From: Chara braunii
Taxonomy: Eukaryota > Streptophyta > Charophyceae > Charales > Characeae
Assembly: GCA_003427395.1 (NCBI GenBank)
Contig: BFEA01000016.1
Coordinates: 1,051,893-1,080,990, forward strand
Direction of reading: 5' to 3'
Length of the DNA: 29,098 nt
Shown: piece by piece, positions 29,034 to 29,098 of the stretch
Position numbering within the stretch: position 1 is the stretch's first letter
Layout of the letters: the number at the start of each line of letters is the position of its first letter
Made by a program: the position numbers and the translations under genes
Notes under the pieces: model-generated
Databases searched by the model: none
Seen by the model: the letters and a program-made list of their open reading frames with translations, nothing else
Told to the model about the DNA's origin: nothing

Positions 29034-29098
<65 letters not shown>
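29034..29098. repeat. (TC)n microsatellite at window edge
   Basis: TC dinucleotide run continuing to the last base. Confidence 0.97.

Overview
This window looks like repeat-dominated nuclear DNA of a plant or green-algal genome. A Ty3/Gypsy gag-pol, hAT-type DNA transposon ends, a U6 snRNA-derived retroposon, A-rich retroposon tails, several minisatellites and long GA/TC microsatellites occur together, with no bacterial-style operons. I suspect a streptophyte alga such as Chara from the style of the Gypsy polyprotein, but that is inference. I see no intact host protein-coding gene.

Layout. 1-3.1 kb: GT/GA microsatellite, a GC-rich 162-bp tandem repeat and a tRNA-Asp-like relic. 3.1-4.0 kb: a palindromic repeat cluster and a minus-strand gag relic with an intact zinc knuckle. 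4.6-6.2 kb: tandem duplications, a GA microsatellite and a TATA-box region followed by two hairpins. 6.5-7.75 kb: about 15 copies of a hairpin core (CCCCTAAGTTGGGG) spaced about 105 bp and then about 62 bp. 8-10.5 kb: short repeats, hairpins and one copy of a ~450-bp repeat.

10.9-27.1 kb: one decayed Gypsy element on the plus strand. Its gag and the first half of the reverse transcriptase lie at 10.9-13.56 kb; the rest of RT, RNase H and integrase at 24.57-27.1 kb. The two halves meet exactly at an 8-bp direct repeat (TCCGATCA), so the 11,012 bp between them is a later insertion that struck the reverse transcriptase just after its YIDD box. The insertion is itself foldback-like: minisatellite arms (88/82-bp units) point one way on the left and the other way from about 22.73 kb. 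The left arm carries two nested insertions: a ~1.1-kb non-autonomous hAT element (with a 751-bp gap of N) and a 4.9-kb segment with TG...CA ends and a CCGT duplication. That segment holds a 51-bp minisatellite, several A-rich retroposon tails, a U6 snRNA-derived chimera and an unusual density of short perfect hairpins.

27.1-29.1 kb: 3' flank with a short GGGGC repeat, a charged unidentified reading frame, a poly-T tail, and a TC microsatellite at the window edge. Nothing here looks like an operating multi-gene system. The interest lies in nested mobile DNA with unusual architecture.
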